From Bosea sp. NBC_00550 (lineage in GTDB: Bacteria > Pseudomonadota > Alphaproteobacteria > Rhizobiales > Beijerinckiaceae), in contig NZ_CP102772.1 in assembly GCF_026020075.1 (NCBI RefSeq), positions 2,108,001-2,172,000 of the forward strand: 64,000 bases of DNA, given 5' to 3'. This document shows, piece after piece, positions 26,646-40,377 of this stretch. A model generated the notes under the pieces. The model was not told where the DNA came from. It did no database searches and saw only the letters and a program-made list of their open reading frames with translations. Numbering within the stretch: position 1 is the stretch's first letter; each line of letters opens with the position of its first letter. The translations under genes were made by a program, and so were the position numbers.

Positions 26646-27395
26646 ATGGCTTCCTCCTTCTGGGGCGCGCTCGGCGGCGGCGGGCTCGGGCTCGTGCTCG
26701 GCGGCCCCCTCGGCGCGCTGCTCGGCGCAGTGGCCGGCCATGTGCTGGTCGATCGCGAGGGCGCGCCCTTCGGCCCGGCGCCGCGGGAACTCGTCTTCAC
26801 GACGGGGCTCGTCGCGCTCGCCGCCAAGATGGCGCGCTCGGACGGCGTCGTGACCTGCGACGAGATCACCGCCTTCCGCCGCATCATCGAGGTGCCGCCC
26901 GAGCAGCAGCAGCGCATCGAACACCTGTTCGATCTCGCCAAGCAGACCAGCGCCGGCTTCGAGGCCTATGCCGCGCAGATCGCCGCCGCCTTCAAGGACG
27001 AGCCCGCCCTGCTGGAGGACGTGCTCGACGGGCTTTTCCTGATCGCCGCCGCCGATGGCGCGATCCATGAGGCCGAGCACGCCTATCTCCAGTCGGTCGC
27101 CGGCATCTTTGGCATCGCGGACGGCGATTTCGCGCGGATCGAGGCCCGTCACGCACGCCGCCCGGATGATCCCTATCTCGTCCTCGGCGCCAGCCGCGAG
27201 ATGGATGACGCCGAGCTGAAGCGGCATTACCGCCGCCTCGTCGTCGAGACGCATCCCGACCGGGAGATCGCCCGTGGCCTGCCCCAGGAGGCGGTCGCGA
27301 TCGCGACCCGGCGCCTCTCGGCCATCAACGCCGCCTGGGACGCGATCCAGAAAGAGCGCGGCATGAGCCGCAACCTCTCGCCCGAACCCGCCTGA
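26646..27395 (+). CDS. TerB-like / J-domain co-chaperone (DjlA type)
   Basis: The 249-aa protein starts with a glycine-rich hydrophobic segment (WGALGGGGLGLVLGGPLGALLGAVAGHVL), probably a membrane anchor. A TerB-like helical domain follows (FTTGLVALAAKMARSDGVVT, and LFLIAAADGAIHEAEHAYL). The C-terminal J domain is DPYLVLGASREMDDAELKRHYRRLV, then VETHPDRE; the HPD triad is intact, so it should stimulate DnaK ATPase. The order matches DjlA. The start at 26646 gives the anchor at the N-terminus. The amidase gene begins 10 nt downstream, implying an operon. Confidence 0.9.
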   Translation: MASSFWGALGGGGLGLVLGGPLGALLGAVAGHVLVDREGAPFGPAPRELVFTTGLVALAAKMARSDGVVTCDEITAFRRIIEVPPEQQQRIEHLFDLAKQTSAGFEAYAAQIAAAFKDEPALLEDVLDGLFLIAAADGAIHEAEHAYLQSVAGIFGIADGDFARIEARHARRPDDPYLVLGASREMDDAELKRHYRRLVVETHPDREIARGLPQEAVAIATRRLSAINAAWDAIQKERGMSRNLSPEPA

Positions 27396-27405
27396 GCCCG
27401 CACGC

Positions 27406-28224
27406 ATGAACGACACCGCCAAACCCGACGCGGCCACCCCCGACAGCCGCTTCGCCGCCAAGGTCTTTCCCTCGCCCAACCATGGCGAGCGCAAAGGCCG
27501 CGACGGCAAGGATTCCGATGCCCTTCCCGGTCGCCGGCCGGACATGCTGATCCTGCACTACACCGGCATGCCCATCGCGGGCGAAGCGCTGCAATGGCTC
27601 TGCAACCCCGTCTCGCAGGTCTCGTCCCATTATTTCGTCTTCGAGAACGGCCACACGCTCCAGCTCGTGCCGGAGGGCCGGCGTGCCTGGCATGCCGGCG
27701 CCTCGCACTGGGCCGGCGAGACCGACATCAACTCCTGCTCGATCGGCATCGAGATCGCCAATCCCGGCCACCCCGGCGGCCTGCCGGACTACCCGGAAGA
27801 GCAGCTCGCCGCGACGCTGAACCTCTGCCGCGATATCTGCGAGCGCTGGTCGATCCCGCCCGAGCGCGTCCTCGCCCATTCCGACATCGCGCCGGGCCGC
27901 AAGATCGATCCGGGCGAAAAATTCCCCTGGCGCCGCTTCGCCGAGGGCGGCGTCGGCCTCTGGAACGAGCCGGCGTCGATCCGGGGCGGGCGCTTCTTCG
28001 CCCGCGGCGAGAGCGGCCAGCCGGTCGAGGCGCTGCAGGCGATGTTCGCCATGCTCGGCTATGGCATCGGCGTGGACGGTGTCTTCGACGAGAAGACGGA
28101 GGCTGTCGTCGCCGCCTTCCAGCGCCATTGGCGGCCCGAAAAGGTCGACGGCGTCGCAGATTCCTCGACGATCACGACGCTGCGGGACCTGCTCGCCGCG
28201 ACGCAAGCAGCCCGCACCGCCTGA
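27406..28224 (+). CDS. N-acetylmuramoyl-L-alanine amidase, AmiD-like, with peptidoglycan-binding domain
   Basis: The 272-aa protein combines an Amidase_2 (PGRP-like) zinc domain and a C-terminal peptidoglycan-binding domain. Zinc and active-site segments are MLILHYTGM, SSHYFVFENGH, INSCSIGIEIANPGHPGG and LAHSDIAPGRKIDPGEKFPW. The C-terminal domain is GQPVEALQAMFAMLGYGIGV, then DGVFDEKTEAVVAAFQRHWR. It should cleave the amide between MurNAc and L-Ala in peptidoglycan or anhydro-muropeptides. No obvious signal peptide is seen, so it may be cytoplasmic, as in recycling amidases, or exported by an unrecognised route. Confidence 0.92.
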   Translation: MNDTAKPDAATPDSRFAAKVFPSPNHGERKGRDGKDSDALPGRRPDMLILHYTGMPIAGEALQWLCNPVSQVSSHYFVFENGHTLQLVPEGRRAWHAGASHWAGETDINSCSIGIEIANPGHPGGLPDYPEEQLAATLNLCRDICERWSIPPERVLAHSDIAPGRKIDPGEKFPWRRFAEGGVGLWNEPASIRGGRFFARGESGQPVEALQAMFAMLGYGIGVDGVFDEKTEAVVAAFQRHWRPEKVDGVADSSTITTLRDLLAATQAARTA

Positions 28225-28328
28225 ACGCGGGCTAACCCAAAGATTGCAGGAAGTTAACTCGCCTGCCGGCCCGGTTTCTGGCAAGCTCCGTCCAATTGCG
28301 CGCATGCGCATAGGGTGGGGACGCGACC

Positions 28329-29990
28329 TTGCGCAGATGGCTGATCGGAACGGGACTGGTGATCCTCGCTGCGGCCGGCGGCTACTGGGCGCTGCGCCCT
28401 GCCGGCGGCAACGCCAATGAGCCGGCCTATCGCACCGCGGCGCTCGATCGCGGGCGGATCACGGCGGCGGTGCGCGCCACCGGCACGCTGACCCCGGTCA
28501 CCACCGTCCTCGTCGGCTCGCAGCTCTCCGGCCAGATCGTCGAGATCCTCGCCGACTACAATTCGCAGGTGAGGGCCGGCCAGATCGTCGCCCGCCTCAA
28601 CAGCGACCAGATCAAGACGCGGCGCGACGCCGCCCAGGCCGATCTTGAACAGGCCAGGGCCGATCTCCTGGTCAAGCGCGCCCAGCTGGATCGCGCCCGC
28701 ACCGCCCGCACAAAGGCCGACTCGGTAATCCGCGACCTCGAGGCCCAGCGCGACCGCACCACCGCGCAGCTCACCGACGCCAAGCGCACCTTCGAGCGCC
28801 AGAACGAGCTGTTCAACCGCAGCACCGGCTCGCAGCAGAACCTCGACACCGCGCGGACGCAGGTCGAGATCCAGACCGCGAGCCTCGCCTCGAACGAGGC
28901 CCAGCTCACTTCGGCCCGCGCCGAGCTCAAGGGGCTCGATGCCGACATCCAGCTCGCGGAGGGGCAGGTTCAGTCCGGCCAGGCGATGATCGGCAGCCGC
29001 GAGGCCAAGCTCAAGGACATCCTGATCGACCTGGAGCGCACCGATATCCGCTCGCCGGTGGACGGCGTCGTGGTCCAGCGCCAGGTCGATCTCGGCCAGA
29101 CGGTCGCGGCCTCGCTCTCCTCGCCCACCCTGTTCCAGATCGCGCAGGACCTGCGCGTCATCGACATCTACGCCAATGTCGACGAGGCCGATGTCGGCCG
29201 GCTGAAGCCCGGCCAGCCAGTCTCCTTCAGCGTCAACGCCTATCCCAACCGCACCTTCCAGGGCCGCGTCGAGATGGTCAGGCTCGGCGCGCAGACCATC
29301 CAGAACGTCGTGACCTATACCGGCGTCGTCCGCGTCGAGAACCGCGACATGGCGCTGCTACCCGGCATGACCGCCAATCTGCAAGTCGTCACCGAGGACC
29401 GGGCCGATGCGCTGCGCGTGCCCAACGCCGCCCTGCGCTTCCGCCCGGCCGGCGCCGCCGCGCCGCTTCCGGCCGCCACGGCAGACGCCGCCTCCGAGGG
29501 GCCGGCGAACGAGCGCGGCCCCCGCGCCGGCACCGCCTTGCGCGAGCGGATCGAGACCGAACTGCAGCCCACCGCCGAGCAGAAGCAGGCGATCGCCGAG
29601 ATCCTCAGGGAACGCCGCGGCAACCGCGAGGCGATGGCGGGCCTCTCGCCGGAGGAGCGGCGCGCATCCTTCCGCGCCGCGCGGGCGGAAATCGTCGCCA
29701 GGATTGCCGCCGCCCTCGATCCCGAACGTCGCGTGAAGTTCGAGGCCCTGATGCAGGAGGGCGGCCGCGCCGCGCAGCGCCAGGGCATTCCCGGCCGCGT
29801 CTATGTCCTCGACGAGGCCGGCCAGCCCAAGCCGGTGCCGGTGATGCTCGGCCCGACCGACAGCGCCTTCACCGAGCTCCTCGGCGGCGACATCAAGGAC
29901 GGCACCCAGATCGTGGTCGGCGGCGGCCCGCGCCTGACGACGGCGCCGGAACCGCCGGTTTCCCGCGCCCGCGGGCCGCGGCTGTTCTGA
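28329..29990 (+). CDS. MacA-like periplasmic efflux adaptor with an unusual helical insert
   Basis: This 553-aa HlyD/MacA-family adaptor should bridge the MacB-type ABC transporter encoded next to an outer-membrane channel. A TTG start (28329) precedes an N-terminal anchor (WLIGTGLVILAAAGGYWAL). A lipoyl half-motif GSQLSGQIVEILADYNSQVR, a long coiled-coil hairpin (about 95-225), the second lipoyl half (IRSPVDGVVVQRQVDLGQTV) and a beta-barrel region follow. Residues about 375-490 add Ala/Pro-rich sequence and a charged helical block (LQPTAEQKQAIAEILRERRG, AALDPERRVKFEALMQEGG) not found in standard MacA (about 370 aa). This block resembles Spy/LTXXQ-type helices. No outer-membrane partner is encoded nearby. 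Confidence 0.9.
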   Translation: MRRWLIGTGLVILAAAGGYWALRPAGGNANEPAYRTAALDRGRITAAVRATGTLTPVTTVLVGSQLSGQIVEILADYNSQVRAGQIVARLNSDQIKTRRDAAQADLEQARADLLVKRAQLDRARTARTKADSVIRDLEAQRDRTTAQLTDAKRTFERQNELFNRSTGSQQNLDTARTQVEIQTASLASNEAQLTSARAELKGLDADIQLAEGQVQSGQAMIGSREAKLKDILIDLERTDIRSPVDGVVVQRQVDLGQTVAASLSSPTLFQIAQDLRVIDIYANVDEADVGRLKPGQPVSFSVNAYPNRTFQGRVEMVRLGAQTIQNVVTYTGVVRVENRDMALLPGMTANLQVVTEDRADALRVPNAALRFRPAGAAAPLPAATADAASEGPANERGPRAGTALRERIETELQPTAEQKQAIAEILRERRGNREAMAGLSPEERRASFRAARAEIVARIAAALDPERRVKFEALMQEGGRAAQRQGIPGRVYVLDEAGQPKPVPVMLGPTDSAFTELLGGDIKDGTQIVVGGGPRLTTAPEPPVSRARGPRLF

Positions 29991-30013
29991 TGCGGGACAT
30001 GATGACGAGAGCC

Positions 30014-30088
30014 GTCATTCTCGGGCGAGGCACAGCCTCGACCCGAGAATCTCGTCGAAGAGATGCTCGGGTCAAGCCCGAGCATGAC
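30014..30088. repeat. Dispersed palindromic repeat, type C (copy 2)
   Basis: The 75-bp copy opens GTCATTCTCGGGCGAGGCAC and closes CTCGGGTCAAGCCCGAGCATGAC. It lies between the adaptor and ATPase genes of the efflux operon. Positions 30077-30089 (minus strand CGTCATGCTCGGG) are an intact, empty match to the IS110 target guides. Confidence 0.85.
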
Positions 30089-30114
30089 GAGCACTTTCGC
30101 GCGGAGGCACGACC

Positions 30115-30869
30115 ATGCCCCTGATCGAAACCCGCGATCTCTCCCGCGTCTACGATCTCGATTCCGGCCGCGTCACGGCGCTGGACCGGGTCTCGCTCGC
30201 GATCGAGGCCGGCGACCTCGTCGCGGTGATGGGACCTTCCGGCTCGGGCAAATCGACCTTCATGAACCTGATCGGCTGCCTCGACCGGCCGAGTGGCGGG
30301 CACTACGTACTCGACGGCGTCGCGGTCGAGACCCTGTCGAGCGATGGGCTCGCGGAGCTACGCAACCGCAAGCTCGGCTTCGTCTTCCAGCAGTTCAATC
30401 TGCTGCCGCGCATCGACGCCTGCGCCAATGTCGAACTGCCGATGGTCTATGCCGGCGTGCCTCGTGCCGAGCGGCGCCGGCGCGCGCTCGCTGCGCTGGA
30501 CCGTGTCGGCCTGGCGGAGCGCGCGCATCACCGCCCGATGCAGCTCTCCGGCGGCCAGCAGCAGCGTGTCGCCATCGCGCGCGCCCTCGTCAACCAGCCG
30601 CGCCTGTTGCTCGCGGACGAGCCGACCGGCGCCCTCGACAGCCGCACCGCGCTCGAAATTCTCGCCCTGTTCCAGGATCTGAACCGCGAGGGCGTCACCG
30701 TCGTGCTCGTCACCCATGACGGCGAGGTCGCCCGCCATGCGCGCCGCCTGATCCGCTTCCGCGACGGGCACCTGCTCAGCGATATCAGGCAGGAGCCCGC
30801 CGATGCGCGCAGCGCTCTCGCAGCGCTCGATGCCGGCTTGCCGGAGGAAGCTTTGCCGGAGGTCGCGGC

Positions 30870-30873
<4 letters not shown>
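30115..30873 (+). CDS. ABC transporter ATP-binding protein, MacB/LolD type
   Basis: The 252-aa ATPase powers the efflux system with the adjacent permease. Motifs: Walker A MGPSGSGKSTFMNLIG, Q-loop VFQQFNLLPRIDA, signature LSGGQQQRVAIARAL, Walker B LLLADEPTGALDS and H-loop VVLVTHDGEVARHARR. The fold and D-loop match the MacB/LolD group. The stop overlaps the permease start by 4 bp. In classical MacB this domain and the permease are fused, whereas here they are separate genes. Confidence 0.95.
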
Positions 30874-32102
<1,229 letters not shown>

Positions 32103-32185
32103 ATCGCCGCCTTCCGCGCAAGGGCGCAAAGGTCCCTTAACGGACCGCCCGTAGGGTTGCCCTATCGGCAGGCAGGAGCGGCACC

Positions 32186-33127
32186 TTGAACAGCCATCAA
32201 CTCGTGGCAGCGGCACGGCCCCTCTACGACCGCGCCGTCGCGTCGGCCGCCATCGGCGCTTGGGAATGCAATCTCGCCAACGAGACGCTGAGCTGGACCG
32301 ATGGTGTCTATGATCTTTTCGGCCTGAAGCGCGATTCCGCGATCTACCGCAGCGCGACGCTCGATCTTTATGAGGATCGCTCGCGTCGCGAGATGAACCA
32401 GCTGCGCAGCACGGCCATCAGCACCGGCCAGGGCTTCGCGCTCGATTGCCGGATCAGGTCCGCGGCGGGCGAGAAGCGCTGGATGCGACTCGTGGTCGGC
32501 GTCGGCCATCAGCACGGCCGGCCGATCCGCATTTTCGGCTCGAAGCAGGACGTCACGGCCGAGAAGGGGCTGTGGGCCGAGGTCGCGGCGCTGGCGCGTA
32601 CGGAAGCCCCGGTCGGCCTGCAAGCCCATCGCGGCCTGACCGATCTGCTGCGCCAGTTCCGCTACGAGCGCGGACGGGACATCGAGCGCCTCGCTGTCGC
32701 CGTCTTCGAGATCGATGGCTTCCGGGGCGTCCTCGAAAACTATGGCAAGGCGGCCGGCGACGCCCTGCAGCATTGCGTGATCGAACGGCTGAAGCGGTTT
32801 TTCCCCGATGCCCTGGCGGTCGAGCCGGTCGGTCCGGGCACATTCGCGCTGCTGCTGCGGATGCCGGGCGACCGGCACTATCTGAGCACCGTACTCGACG
32901 GCACGCGCCGCCTGCTCTGCCGCCCGATCTCGCACGGCGCGCTCGTGGTGGACTTCACCGTGTCGATCGGCGCCGCCCTGCTGCTGCCGGGCGGCCATCG
33001 CGAGCCGCAAGAGGTCTTCGCCGAGGCCGAGGCGGCGCTCCATGTCGCCGGCATGGCGGGCGGAAACTGCGTCCGCGTTTTCGACGGCCCGGTCGCAGCC
33101 TCGCGCCTCAAGGCCAGCTTCGCCTAG
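32186..33127 (+). CDS. PAS domain protein with degenerate GGDEF domain
   Basis: The 313-aa protein (TTG start after GGAG) has a PAS fold at about residues 20-130 (IGAWECNLANETLSWTDGVYDLFGL and RWMRLVVGVGHQHGRPIRIFGSKQDVT in part). A GGDEF-like fold follows at about 155-300: LAVAVFEIDGFRGVLENYGKAAGD aligns with the nucleotide-binding start, and FTVSIGAALLLPGG with the late strand. Where the catalytic GGDEF signature belongs it reads VGPGTF, so cyclic-di-GMP synthesis is unlikely. It may be a sensory or c-di-GMP-effector protein. It stands alone after the efflux operon. Confidence 0.8.
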   Translation: MNSHQLVAAARPLYDRAVASAAIGAWECNLANETLSWTDGVYDLFGLKRDSAIYRSATLDLYEDRSRREMNQLRSTAISTGQGFALDCRIRSAAGEKRWMRLVVGVGHQHGRPIRIFGSKQDVTAEKGLWAEVAALARTEAPVGLQAHRGLTDLLRQFRYERGRDIERLAVAVFEIDGFRGVLENYGKAAGDALQHCVIERLKRFFPDALAVEPVGPGTFALLLRMPGDRHYLSTVLDGTRRLLCRPISHGALVVDFTVSIGAALLLPGGHREPQEVFAEAEAALHVAGMAGGNCVRVFDGPVAASRLKASFA

Positions 33128-33151
33128 AGCACCGCCTGGCCCGCTTCCTGA

Positions 33152-33360
33152 GAGCTTGCTGGATTTTGACGGAACCACGGCGTCATTCCGGGGCTTCGCG
33201 TCAGCGAAGAGCCCGGAACCATGAACGCGGGGTCAAACGAGAAGACCCGTCGGATCGGCGCGCTTTTGGATGAGCTGTCGTGTTCATGGGTTCCGGGCTC
33301 GGGCCTGCGGCCCGCCCCGGAATGACGGCGCGGTTCCGTATCAAATCAGCAGGGCCCTAG
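33152..33360. repeat. Dispersed palindromic repeat, type A (copy 4), with both outer arms
   Basis: The core 33182-33326 (GTCATTCCGGGGC...GCCCCGGAATGAC) is framed by GAGCTTGCTGGATTTTGACG on the left and, inverted, GGTTCCGTATCAAATCAGCA on the right. The right arm reaches the stop codon of the following GNAT gene. Inner arms read AGCCCGGAACCATGAACGC and GTTCATGGGTTCCGGGCTC, a variant of the CCCAGAACC core. Confidence 0.82.
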
Positions 33361-33773
33361 ACCAGCGCCTTGATGAAGATGATCGATCCGTCCTGTCCCC
33401 GGCCCATGTCGCGCCAGCCATGGTGGCAATAGAAGCGTTCGGCCCGCGTGTCCGATCCCGTCGTCAGCCAGGCCTGTGCGTGGCCGGCCGCCACGAGCCC
33501 GGCCAGCGCCGCATCGAGCAGGGCTTGGCCATGGCCGCGCCCCTCATGGGCCGGATCGACGAACAGCGCCCAGACCAGCCCGGTCTGATGGTTGGCGCAG
33601 GTGAAGGCCACGACCTCGCCGGCCTCCTCCGCCACCAGGAAGATGGCGTGCTCGCGATACCAGTCGACCTCCTCGGGCGTGACCAGCCTCGGATCGCTCA
33701 GGACGTTCTCGTGCACGCCCATGCGGATGGCGTGGATGCGCGCGTTATCGGCAAGGGTCGCTTTGCGGATCAT
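33357..33773 (-). CDS. GNAT-family N-acetyltransferase
   Basis: The 138-aa protein has the GNAT acetyl-CoA site: VWALFVDPAHEGRGHGQALLDAALAGL contains the Q/RxxGxG/A loop (EGRGHG). Strand beta4 (IFLVAEEAGEVVAFTC) and the C-terminal RAERFYCHHGWRDMG are also typical. The acceptor substrate is unknown. The gene lies 18 bp downstream of the phnA-like gene on the same strand, so the two are probably co-transcribed. Confidence 0.9.
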   Translation of the reverse strand: MIRKATLADNARIHAIRMGVHENVLSDPRLVTPEEVDWYREHAIFLVAEEAGEVVAFTCANHQTGLVWALFVDPAHEGRGHGQALLDAALAGLVAAGHAQAWLTTGSDTRAERFYCHHGWRDMGRGQDGSIIFIKALV

Positions 33774-33791
33774 TGAGGGTCGCCCCGCCGC

Positions 33792-34094
33792 TCAGCGCTT
33801 GCGCACGAATTCGGTGCGCAGCACCAGACCCTTGATCGAGTCGTGGCGGCAGTCGATCTCTTCGGGATTCTCGGTCAGCCGGATCGAGCGGATCACCGTG
33901 CCCTGCTTCAACGTCTGGCCCGCACCCTTGACCTTGAGGTCCTTGACCAGGACGACGGCATCGCCATCGGCCAGCACATTGCCGGCGGCATCGCGCACCT
34001 CGACATGCCCGGCAGCAGCGGCGGCCGCTGCCACCTCGGAGGCCGGACGCCATTCGCCCGTCGCCTCGTCGTAAACGTAATCGTCATCGGCCAT
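33792..34094 (-). CDS. PhnA/YjdM-like protein lacking the zinc ribbon
   Basis: The C-terminal two thirds match the PhnA (YjdM) SH3-like domain: VRDAAGNVLADGDAVVLVKD, LKVKGAGQTLKQGTVIRSIR, then a conserved IDCRHDSIKGLVLRTEFVRKR tail. The 100-aa product begins MADDDYVYDEATGEWRPASE and lacks the N-terminal CxxC...CxxC ribbon of the E. coli protein. Despite the family name a role in phosphonate use is not established. The start at 34094 is chosen because the upstream open frame runs into a palindromic repeat. Confidence 0.88.
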   Translation of the reverse strand: MADDDYVYDEATGEWRPASEVAAAAAAAGHVEVRDAAGNVLADGDAVVLVKDLKVKGAGQTLKQGTVIRSIRLTENPEEIDCRHDSIKGLVLRTEFVRKR

Positions 34095-34158
34095 GCCGCA
34101 CTCCCTGAAAGTCGTGAGGGTGGCCTTAGCGCCCGCCGCGCCGAAACGGAACCTCTCC

Positions 34159-34304
34159 GTCATTCCGGGGCGGCCCGCAGGGCCGAGCCCGGAACCCAGA
34201 ACCGATGCGCTCGGGAATTTGGGCACGGAGCTATTAGCGCCTTCACGAAGCACGACATCGGTTCTGGGTTCCGGGCTCATGGCGTTGCCATGCCCCGGAA
34301 TGAC
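34159..34304. repeat. Dispersed palindromic repeat, type A (copy 5)
   Basis: The 146-bp element between metH and the phnA-like gene opens GTCATTCCGGGGCGGCCCGC and closes GCCATGCCCCGGAATGAC, with inner arms CCCGGAACCCAGAACCGATG and CATCGGTTCTGGGTTCCGGG forming an 18-20 bp near-perfect stem. Confidence 0.87.
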
Positions 34305-34323
34305 CGCGAGCGTAATCCGACCG

Positions 34324-38076
<3,753 letters not shown>

Positions 38077-38080
38077 AGGC

Positions 38081-38992
38081 TTACTCCGCCGCCACCGCCT
38101 GCGCCGCCGGCTTCTCGGGCTTCAAGCCGACGAGATGGCAGATGGCATAGACGAGGTCGGCCTTGTTCATCGTGTAGAAATGCAGGTCGCCGACGCCTCG
38201 GTCGATCAGGTCGAGCACCTGTTCGGCGCAGACGGCGGCGGCCACCAGCCGGCGCGTCGCGGCATCGTCTTCCAGCCCCTCGAAGCGATCGGCCAGCCAT
38301 TGCGGCACGCTGGCGCCGGTCTTGCGGGCGAAATTCGCCGTCTGCTTGAAATTCTGAACGGGAACGATGCCGGGCAGGATCGGGATCTCGATGCCCTTCG
38401 CGCGGACCTTGTCGAGATAGCGGAAATAGACGTCGTTATCGAAGAAGAACTGGGTGATAGCCCGCGTCGCGCCGGCATCGACCTTCTTCTTCAGCGCGTC
38501 GATATCGGCATCGAGCGAGGCCGCCTCCGGATGCTTCTCCGGATAGGCGGAGACCGTGACCTCGAAATCGCCGATGCGCTTCAGGCCCGCGACGAGATCA
38601 GAGGTCTGGTCATAGCCCTCCGGATGCGGCTCGTAGGTCGTGCCGAGGCCGCCGGCCGGGTCGCCGCGCAGCGCCACGACATGGCGCACCCCGGCATCCC
38701 AATAGGAGCGGATGACATCGTCCACTTCCGCCCGCGAAGCGGAGACGCAGGTCAGATGCGCGGCCGGCTTCAGCCCGGTCTCCTCGACCATGCGCTTGAC
38801 GGTGGCGTGGGTGCGCTCACGGGTGGACCCACCGGCGCCGTAGGTCACCGAGACGAAGCCCGGAGCGAGCGGCTCGAGCCGGCGCACCGATTCCCACAGC
38901 GCGACTTCCATCTCCGCCGTCTTGGGCGGGAAGAACTCGAAGGAGACCCGGGGGCGGCGTGTGCCGTGACGGCTGGGGCGAAAGGCGTTCAT
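38081..38992 (-). CDS. metF: Methylenetetrahydrofolate reductase MetF
   Basis: MetF is a cytoplasmic FAD enzyme that makes the methyltetrahydrofolate used by MetH. The 303-aa TIM barrel begins [20 protein letters not shown], a family hallmark, and continues with [37 protein letters not shown] and [13 protein letters not shown]. The start at 38992 shares one base with the stop of the ArsR-methyltransferase gene. With metH 4 bp downstream this makes a tight three-gene unit for methyl-group supply. Confidence 0.97.
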   Translation of the reverse strand: MNAFRPSRHGTRRPRVSFEFFPPKTAEMEVALWESVRRLEPLAPGFVSVTYGAGGSTRERTHATVKRMVEETGLKPAAHLTCVSASRAEVDDVIRSYWDAGVRHVVALRGDPAGGLGTTYEPHPEGYDQTSDLVAGLKRIGDFEVTVSAYPEKHPEAASLDADIDALKKKVDAGATRAITQFFFDNDVYFRYLDKVRAKGIEIPILPGIVPVQNFKQTANFARKTGASVPQWLADRFEGLEDDAATRRLVAAAVCAEQVLDLIDRGVGDLHFYTMNKADLVYAICHLVGLKPEKPAAQAVAAE

Positions 38993-40005
38993 CACGCAAC
39001 CTCGAAATCGATCGTACGAACCGGGGGATCGGCCTGGACGCGCCGGTCGCGTCCGCGCCAGAGCATGACCGGAAGCTGGCCGGAGCCGCCATCGGCCAGG
39101 GTGACTTCGCGGGAAAGGTCGCAGGCGAGGCCTGCCTCGGCGAACCAGCCCGCGATCTGCACGCGCGAGAAGCCGAGCCGGCGATGCGCATGCTCGGTCC
39201 GCAGGAATTCCATGTCGTGCGGGGCGAAATCGACGACGATCAATCGCCCGCCCGGCGCCAGCATCGCCGCCGCCTCGCGCACGGCGCGTGCGGGATCGTC
39301 GAGGAAGTGCAGCACTTGATGGATGACGACGAGGTCGAAGGAGCCGCGCGCGAAGGGCAGCGCGTAGATGTCGCACTGCCTGAGCTCGACGCGCGAAAGC
39401 CCAGCCTGCTCCAGATTGGCGCGCGCCACCGCCAGCATCGCATGGTTGGCGTCGACGCCTACGGCGCGGCCGAACTTCGGCGCGATCCGCTCCAGCATCC
39501 GGCCGGTGCCGGTGCCGAGATCGAGCATGGCGCCGGGTGTGCCCTCGCCGACCGCCTCCTCGACGGCCGCCTCCACGGCATGGTCCGGCACATGCAGGCT
39601 GCGCAGCCGGTCCCAGTCGCGCGCGACGCTGGCGAAATAGCTCTGCGCCGCCTCCGCCCGCGTCGTCCGCACGGCGGCGAGCCGCTCGCGATCGGCGGCG
39701 AGCACCGGGTCACTCAGATCGAGCCATGCGGCGAGCGAAGCGGCGAAGGCGCCGCCCGGCCCTGTCTCGTCGAGCCGGAAGAAGGCCCAGGCCCCCTCGC
39801 GCGAGCGCCGGACCAGCCCGGCCTCGGCCAGAAGCTTGAGATGGCGCGAGATGCGCGGCTGCGATTGGCCGAGGATATCGGTCAGGTCCGAAACCGAGAG
39901 CTCGCCCTCGGACAGCAGCGCGAGAATGCGCAGGCGGGTCTCCTCGCCCGCGGCCCGCAAGCCGGCGAGAAGCACATCGGAGGACAATGCCGTCGGCTGC
40001 CGCAC
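38992..40005 (-). CDS. ArsR-type regulator fused to a SAM-dependent methyltransferase domain
   Basis: The 337-aa protein joins an ArsR winged helix (about 10-85: EETRLRILALLSEGELSVSD, then LTDILGQSQPRISRHLKLL) to a class I SAM methyltransferase fold (about 150-300: MLDLGTGTGRMLERIAPKFG, VVIHQVLHFLDDPARAVREA, LAPGGRLIVVDFAPHD). The ArsR metal-binding cysteine motif (ELCVC) is absent: the equivalent place reads GELSVSD. It precedes metF and metH, and a 16-bp palindrome lies 33 bp upstream of its start. A plausible role is SAM or SAH sensing to control the methionine cycle, as for SahR-type ArsR proteins. Enzyme activity is not shown. Confidence 0.88.
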   Translation of the reverse strand: MRQPTALSSDVLLAGLRAAGEETRLRILALLSEGELSVSDLTDILGQSQPRISRHLKLLAEAGLVRRSREGAWAFFRLDETGPGGAFAASLAAWLDLSDPVLAADRERLAAVRTTRAEAAQSYFASVARDWDRLRSLHVPDHAVEAAVEEAVGEGTPGAMLDLGTGTGRMLERIAPKFGRAVGVDANHAMLAVARANLEQAGLSRVELRQCDIYALPFARGSFDLVVIHQVLHFLDDPARAVREAAAMLAPGGRLIVVDFAPHDMEFLRTEHAHRRLGFSRVQIAGWFAEAGLACDLSREVTLADGGSGQLPVMLWRGRDRRVQADPPVRTIDFEVA

Positions 40006-40031
40006 GCGTTCGCACTCCCTCGGCTCGAGAA

Positions 40032-40053
40032 AAAGATATAAAGATATCTTTAT
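40032..40053. promoter_or_regulatory. 16-bp palindrome, probable ArsR-family operator
   Basis: ATAAAGATATCTTTAT (40038-40053) is a perfect palindrome. AAAGATAT is also repeated directly at 40032-40039 and 40040-40047. It lies 33 bp upstream of the ArsR-methyltransferase start. The AAAGATATCTTT core resembles sites proposed for SAH-responsive ArsR regulators. Confidence 0.7.
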
Positions 40054-40152
40054 GTCAAAAGGACTGTTCGTGCAAGCGGATTATCGTGCGGAAAACAGGA
40101 CGGAGCGAATGGGGCCTACCGTCGCAAAATACGGCATCAGGGCCGTTGCCAC

Positions 40153-40243
40153 GTCATGCTCGGGCTTGACCCGAGCATCTCGATCAGAAAGGGCGCAGGA
40201 AACTCCTGAAGCATGAGATGCTCGGGTCAAGCCCGAGCATGAC
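40153..40243. repeat. Dispersed palindromic repeat, type C (copy 3)
   Basis: This is the cleanest type C copy: GTCATGCTCGGGCTTGACCC at the left and, as its exact inverse, GGGTCAAGCCCGAGCATGAC at the right. Both ends (40152-40164 plus, 40232-40244 minus) are full 13-nt matches to the IS110 target guides and both are empty. Confidence 0.9.
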
Positions 40244-40377
40244 GCCTCGGCCCGGCGGCGCCGCTGAGCCCAAACTTATCCCCGCCCCGCGAACCCATGC
40301 CTATCCTGCGCGCGTCCTATCCGACCGAGGGGCTTCGCGAGGCATCGTGGGCCGGATGGGATTGCGGGCTTCGCGTC

